NCBI GenBank assembly: GCA_900469615.1
Contig: UBYA01000011.1
Location: forward strand, 496,001 to 560,000
Origin: Hyphomicrobiales bacterium
GTDB lineage: Bacteria; Pseudomonadota; Alphaproteobacteria; Rhizobiales; Rhizobiaceae
Length of the DNA: 64,000 nt
Direction of reading: 5' to 3'
In this document: piece by piece, positions 58,610-64,000 of the stretch
Numbering within the stretch: the stretch's first letter is position 1
Layout of the letters: each line of letters opens with the position of its first letter
Program-made: the position numbers and the translations under genes
The notes under the pieces: model-generated
What the model was told of the DNA's origin: nothing
Seen by the model: only the letters and a program-made list of their open reading frames with translations
Databases searched by the model: none

Positions 58610-59857
58610 TTAGATCACCAGTGCCATATATGCCGCTGCCGTCCACGAAAAACCGCCGCCGCCGCAGCCTTCGCCGGTCAGCGGATCGAAATATTCGGCA
58701 AAGCCCCTTGCCTCGATTGCCGTCGTCGTCGATTGGCGCAGTGCTTCAGCCTCGTCGAAACGACCGTTGCGCCTCAGTCCATCGATCAAAAGCCAGTTGA
58801 TGATCGCCCAGGCGGGACCGCGCCAATAGCGCTTTGGCTCCCAGCTTTCGATTCCCGGCTTCGTCGTCGGGAAGCCGACTTTGAGACCTTTGGACCATGC
58901 TTGCATTTCCGCGACCATGCTGTCGACCACGGCCTCGTTCAGGTCGAGCGACAGCAGCGGAATGAAGCCGGCCTGTGTCGGCGCTTCGATATCCAGGCCG
59001 GAGACGAGGTCGCGGGAGACGAAACGGGAGAGGCCGGATCGCCACTGTGCGAGGATCGCCTTGCGGGTCTTTTCATTGAAGGCGGCTATTTCGTCGGCGT
59101 CTTCGGAGCGGCCGAGCATACCGGCGATGTGTTCGAGATCTTCGCCGGCCTTCAGCAGAATCGCCGTCGTCTGGATCTCCGCGACCTTGAACGGTGCCTT
59201 CTGCCACTGCTCGGCAGGCTTCCAACCGCAAGCGGCATAGACGTCCACCAGATGTATGAAGCGCTTGTAGTCATCGTCGCGCGGGCGCATCGAGGCGTTC
59301 ACATGACCCGTATCCTTGCGAATGACGAGCGTGTCGCTTGTCGTCGGCACGCGAGCAAGGGCAATGTCCCATGCCGGCGAGTTGTCGCTGCCGCTTTCCC
59401 AAGGGTGAAGCAGGGCGACGAGCCCGGTCCCTTCCGGGTCGCGCGCCGCGTACCACCAGCGATGCCATTTCAATGCAGCCTCGTAGAGCGGCTGGGTGCG
59501 CGCGCGGTCGTTCGTCGTCTCGTGCAGCTTGCGTAGCGCGATCGCAAAAACCGGCGGCTGGGTGATGCCGGATGTCGGAATGGAGTGTGAGGTGCGCCAG
59601 ACATCCGGCCCTGGGAAGTAAGTGTCGCTGGGTTGGTGGAAGACGATATGCGGGATCATCCCGTCCGCCCATTGTCCCTCGACGAGCCTTTCCAGTTCCC
59701 GATAGGCCCGATCGGTATCATAGAGTGCGAAGCCCATGGCGACGAAGGCGGAATCCCAGTTCCATTGGAAAGGATAGAGCCTGTCTGCCGGGACCGTATA
59801 CCCGCCTCGGTCATTGGTGGCGAGAATCCGCTTGGCATGGTCCAGATGCATGTTCAT
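58610..59857 (-). CDS. GH63-like glycoside hydrolase (glucosylglycerate/mannosylglycerate hydrolase type)
   Basis: 415 residues, an (alpha/alpha)6-barrel enzyme of the MGH1-like group. Key segments are YPFQWNWDSAFVAMGFALYD, GQWADGMIPHIVFHQPSDTY, TSGITQPPVFAIALRKLHE, LLHPWESGSDNSPAWDIAL and RYWRGPAWAIINWLLIDGLR, with the acids of WNWDSAF, HPWESGSDNSP and EGCGGGGFSWTA as catalytic candidates. No signal peptide, so it acts in the cytoplasm on an imported glycoside, possibly glucosylglycerate. It is the last gene of the operon with the importer running from the right edge. Confidence 0.85.
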   Translation of the reverse strand: MNMHLDHAKRILATNDRGGYTVPADRLYPFQWNWDSAFVAMGFALYDTDRAYRELERLVEGQWADGMIPHIVFHQPSDTYFPGPDVWRTSHSIPTSGITQPPVFAIALRKLHETTNDRARTQPLYEAALKWHRWWYAARDPEGTGLVALLHPWESGSDNSPAWDIALARVPTTSDTLVIRKDTGHVNASMRPRDDDYKRFIHLVDVYAACGWKPAEQWQKAPFKVAEIQTTAILLKAGEDLEHIAGMLGRSEDADEIAAFNEKTRKAILAQWRSGLSRFVSRDLVSGLDIEAPTQAGFIPLLSLDLNEAVVDSMVAEMQAWSKGLKVGFPTTKPGIESWEPKRYWRGPAWAIINWLLIDGLRRNGRFDEAEALRQSTTTAIEARGFAEYFDPLTGEGCGGGGFSWTAAAYMALVI

Positions 59858-59991
59858 ATCGATACTCCAAAGTCTCGGCGTGGGGGTTTGAAGCGCGTCG
59901 CGATCTTTCGGCCCGGCTTCCTGCGCCTCAGGTTCTTGGTTTGTCGCATGTCGTCATCGCAAAACTGCAGCACGCTTTTGCGCGGCATGCT

Positions 59992-61050
<1,059 letters not shown>

Positions 61051-61063
61051 GGATATGGTCCCG

Positions 61064-61924
61064 TTATTTGGAAGAAATGCCCCAGATCGCGAAGAGATAG
61101 CGTCTCACCGCAAAAATGAAGACAATCGAAGGAAGGATCAGCAGGAGGCCGCCGGCGAAGCGGTAATGCATCGGACTTTCGGAAAGCACCGTCAGCAGAT
61201 AGGCCGTCAGCGTTCGGTTGCGTACGGTCAATACCGAGGCCGCGAATACCTCGTTCCACGAGATGACGAATGCAAAGACGGCGGTCGCGACAATGCCGGG
61301 CAGGGCAAGGGGCGCGACGATCCTGAAGAAGGCCTGCATGCGGGTGCAACCGAATACCCAGGCTGCCTCTTCCAGCTCTTTTGGCACACCGAGAAAAATG
61401 CCTTGCGTGACGAGGGCGGCGAAGGGCAGGGCAAGTACGGTGTGGATAAGACCGACGCCGACGATCGTGTCATAGAGGCCGAGCCTGATGAAAGAGACCG
61501 TCAGAGGCAGCGCCAGGATTGCGAGCGGGAAAGCGCGCGTCAGCAACACCAGGAGACGATAGCTGTCCTTGCCCCGGAAATTGTAGCGGGCAAGCGCATA
61601 ACCGGCGGGCGCGCCGAGCAGGATGGATAGCACAACCGTCATTCCGGCCGCGCCGAGCGAGTTCAGAAAAGATCGGAATACGCCCTCGGTCCGCAGGAAC
61701 AGGATGAAAGGTTCGAGCGAAATGCCGGCCGGCAGGCCGGTCTTTGGCCATAGGTACACACCCTGTCGGCCCCCCAACGCTCCGAGCGCTATCAGGTAGA
61801 TGGGAACCAGAACCCAGGCACAGAGCGCCGCGATACCGCTCCAGAGCAGCCAGCGACGGGACGCGGCGAAGCTTGCCGATGTTGCGGCAGCTCTCGTCGC
61901 GGTGGTTTCGGTTTCGGCGTTCAT
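61064..61924 (-). CDS. ABC sugar transporter permease (MalG type)
   Basis: 286 residues, six membrane helices after a 25-residue alanine-rich leader. The EAA-loop is LEEAAWVFGCTRMQAFFRIV. A longer open frame towards 62485 is rejected because it overlaps the partner permease; the ATG at 61924 overlaps the partner's stop (ATGA). Confidence 0.88.
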   Translation of the reverse strand: MNAETETTATRAAATSASFAASRRWLLWSGIAALCAWVLVPIYLIALGALGGRQGVYLWPKTGLPAGISLEPFILFLRTEGVFRSFLNSLGAAGMTVVLSILLGAPAGYALARYNFRGKDSYRLLVLLTRAFPLAILALPLTVSFIRLGLYDTIVGVGLIHTVLALPFAALVTQGIFLGVPKELEEAAWVFGCTRMQAFFRIVAPLALPGIVATAVFAFVISWNEVFAASVLTVRNRTLTAYLLTVLSESPMHYRFAGGLLLILPSIVFIFAVRRYLFAIWGISSK

Positions 61925-62772
61925 GGCAGACGCTCCGGATCGACCTTGACGGCCTTGAGGTAGACGACGGTCGCGGCAAGCGAGATCAGCATGATCAGGA
62001 CGGCATAGGCAGCGGCCACGGCATAGTTCTGATTCTGGTTTTGCCAGTTGTAGGCTTCGCCGACGAGGACGGGGAAATTGCGTCCTCCCAGCGCGTAGGC
62101 CACGGCGAACACCTCGAAGGCAAGGACGGTGCGCAGGATGAGCGCCGATTGCAGGGCAGGGCGTATCAAGGGCAGCGTTATGCGCCAGAACCGCGTCCAT
62201 GGCCCGGCTCCGAAGATATCGGCCGCCTCCCGGAATTCCTTCGGAACCTGATTCAGGCCTGCGACGATGATGACCATGACGATTGCCGTACCGCGCCAGA
62301 CTTCCGCCACGGCGATTGCCAGGAAAAGAGCCATCGGTGTCTGGTAGGACAGCCAGCTCACCGGCCGAGGGATAATTCCGAGGCCGAAGAGCAACGAGTT
62401 GAAATAGCCCGTGTTCTGCAGGATCGATAGCCAGACGAGACCGGCGGCAAGGTCCGATATCCCGAGCGGAATTGTCCAGATCCACAGGATCGTCTCGCGC
62501 CCGCGCCCGACCTTGGAGACCATCGTCCCCATGGCGAGCGCAAGGGCGATCTGCACCGGTACGACGACGACCGTGAGCAGGAAGGTGTTTTTGATCGAAC
62601 GCGCGAAGTTGAGGTCCGTCACCATGCGTTCCGCATTTGCGAGCGACGGTGTCCCGTTATCCGAAATCGCCAGCCAGATCGTCTGCAGCAATGGCACGGT
62701 GAAAAGGAGCGCAAGAAAGACGATGGACGGCATGATGAGGGCATAGGGTATCCAGGATCGATTTTGGGTCAC
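61921..62772 (-). CDS. ABC sugar transporter permease (MalF type)
   Basis: 283 residues, six membrane helices. The first is YALIMPSIVFLALLFTVPLL; the EAA-loop region is FREAADIFGAGPWTRFWRIT. The start is a GTG at 62772 with GAGGTGG upstream. It follows the binding-protein gene by 75 bp. Confidence 0.88.
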   Translation of the reverse strand: MTQNRSWIPYALIMPSIVFLALLFTVPLLQTIWLAISDNGTPSLANAERMVTDLNFARSIKNTFLLTVVVVPVQIALALAMGTMVSKVGRGRETILWIWTIPLGISDLAAGLVWLSILQNTGYFNSLLFGLGIIPRPVSWLSYQTPMALFLAIAVAEVWRGTAIVMVIIVAGLNQVPKEFREAADIFGAGPWTRFWRITLPLIRPALQSALILRTVLAFEVFAVAYALGGRNFPVLVGEAYNWQNQNQNYAVAAAYAVLIMLISLAATVVYLKAVKVDPERLP

Positions 62773-62847
62773 GGTCGGCCACCTCGCACATTGCAGAAGA
62801 GAGCCGCCCCGACATTCGCGTCGGTAGCCGGCTCGGCTCGAAAGGCC

Positions 62848-64000
62848 TCACTCAACCGGACAAGCGCCATCGCTCTGGGCGTCCGGGGCCCAGCAGGGAG
62901 CCTTGGCATCGCTCATCAGTTTGGCCAGGGTCGCGCCCTGCGACTTCAGCACATCGTCGATCTGCTCGTTCTGCAGCACGATGCGCTGGAAGGCATCCAT
63001 ATAGACCTTGTTGAACTCTCCGCCCTTATCTCCGAGACCGACCGGCAGAAGCGAAATCAATGCATCCTTGGAGGTTTGCGTCCTGGTCACCGCGCCGGCC
63101 AGGAGAGCGACACCCTTGTCCAGGTCCGGAGGCAGCTGCACGTTCAGCGTAGGAAAGAAGCCGAGCTTCGATGCTGTCTCAAGCTGGATCTGCTGGGTGC
63201 TGAGATGTTCGATCACCTTGACCGCGCCGTCCCTGTCCGGCGCTCCCTTGGGAATTGCCAGACCGGCGACGACCGGCATGTAGCCGCGCCCCTTCGGACC
63301 GGCGGGAGCCGGAAAGACGACATAGTCGTCGGGAGAGGCGGAGATAGCATCCTTCAGACGAGCCACATGATCCCAGGCAACCATGACTTCGCCCGCGGCC
63401 AGCGGTTCCTGCATGAAATCGTAGTTGGTGGAATTCGGGTTGACGTAAGCCCAGAGGGCCTTCAGCTTTTCCCACCCGGCCGCTGCATCGGCGTTTTTGA
63501 AGGTCCGGACGACACCGCCTGTAAAGGAAGGATAGAAATAGCCCTCGAAATATCTGGACATCAGGCCCTTGGGCCCCGCAGGGAAACCGATCTGCGGCTG
63601 GCCTGTGGCGTCCTGCATGTTCTTGCCCCATTCGATCAGCTGGTCGTAGGTCAGTGCATTTATGTCCGCGCCCGCCGGCAGGTATTGCAGGGCTTCCTTT
63701 TTCGCGGCCATGACATAGGTCGCCTGCATCCACGGAATATATTGCTGACTTGATTTGCCGAGCTTGCCGAGGTCGAGCAAGGATTGCGGCATGCCCTCGG
63801 CGGCGAGTTTTTTGGCGAGATCATCGAGGGATTCCAACTGGCCCTTGTCGGCGAGCGGGGAAAGCTCGCCATGCAAGGCGCCGACAAGGCTGACGGTATG
63901 CTTGCCCGCCTCGCTTTCGGCTTCCATGCGCACGGCGAACTGCGGCGGCTCCTCGACGACATAATCAACCTTGCCCGCATCCTTGAGCAGGTCCTCGCGA
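62848..64000 (-). CDS. ABC sugar transporter substrate-binding protein (5' end beyond window)
   Basis: The frame is open to the right edge, so the signal peptide and N-terminus are missing; about 383 residues are visible, starting REDLLKDAGKVDYVVEEPPQ. The cluster-B receptor fold shows in YIPWMQATYVMAAKKEALQY, GFPAGPKGLMSRYFEGYFYP, VAWDHVARLKDAISASPDDY and MPVVAGLAIPKGAPDRDGAV. It is the first visible gene of the importer/hydrolase operon and should bind the glycoside split by the GH63-like enzyme. Confidence 0.88.
   Translation of the reverse strand, partial: REDLLKDAGKVDYVVEEPPQFAVRMEAESEAGKHTVSLVGALHGELSPLADKGQLESLDDLAKKLAAEGMPQSLLDLGKLGKSSQQYIPWMQATYVMAAKKEALQYLPAGADINALTYDQLIEWGKNMQDATGQPQIGFPAGPKGLMSRYFEGYFYPSFTGGVVRTFKNADAAAGWEKLKALWAYVNPNSTNYDFMQEPLAAGEVMVAWDHVARLKDAISASPDDYVVFPAPAGPKGRGYMPVVAGLAIPKGAPDRDGAVKVIEHLSTQQIQLETASKLGFFPTLNVQLPPDLDKGVALLAGAVTRTQTSKDALISLLPVGLGDKGGEFNKVYMDAFQRIVLQNEQIDDVLKSQGATLAKLMSDAKAPCWAPDAQSDGACPVE

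Overview
The window looks like the replication region and flanking accessory/metabolic DNA of a repABC replicon from a Rhizobiaceae-type alphaproteobacterium (Rhizobium, Agrobacterium or a close relative). The reasons are a repABC cassette at the left edge, GC-rich coding sequence throughout, and a run of ABC solute importers, LacI/GntR regulators and plant-derived-nutrient catabolism. A carboxynorspermidine polyamine pathway and a serA-like gene on the same molecule fit a large megaplasmid or chromid, but that is inference. No insertion sequence, CRISPR array, rRNA or convincing tRNA was seen.

Replication and partition (1-4362): repC (running off the left edge), a counter-transcribed RNA gene, repB, repA, three parS-like palindromes sharing GTNGTCCGCGGACNAC, and a ProQ/FinO-domain RNA-binding protein. 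About 1.2 kb with no supportable gene follows, then a secreted protein of unknown function.

Amino-acid catabolism (6634-20005): an Lrp-type regulator diverges from a diaminopropionate ammonia-lyase gene followed by two M20 amidohydrolases. Next comes a hydroxyproline block: GntR regulator, DapA-type deaminase, Ldh2-type reductase, alpha-ketoglutarate semialdehyde dehydrogenase, FAD D-amino-acid dehydrogenase, fused aconitase X and a second GntR regulator. Three intergenic sites in this block share one AT-rich motif, which suggests a common regulator. A decayed ABC ATPase lies in front of the dehydrogenase.

Middle section (20148-38579): a Pot-type ABC importer operon with an SDR enzyme and a divergent LuxR-type regulator; a DUF899 pair; a TPR/winged-helix regulator and a beta-propeller protein; a frameshifted nucleotidyltransferase; the carboxynorspermidine dehydrogenase/decarboxylase pair; an AT-rich patch with a small membrane ORF; and a copper-handling gene set (DUF2946-like protein, PepSY, PCuAC, SCO, CopC).

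Sugar section (37539-64000): three carbohydrate importer loci. The first has a LacI regulator with two identical 14-bp palindromic operators, an isomerase, an importer lacking its own ATPase, and a GMC dehydrogenase with small subunit. The second has a LacI regulator with three related operators, a complete importer, an aldo-keto reductase, two VOC proteins, a TIM-barrel isomerase, an enolase-superfamily dehydratase and a propeller protein. The third is an importer paired with a GH63-like glycosidase, running off the right edge. Between the second and third lie serA, gene relics and a DUF72 protein.
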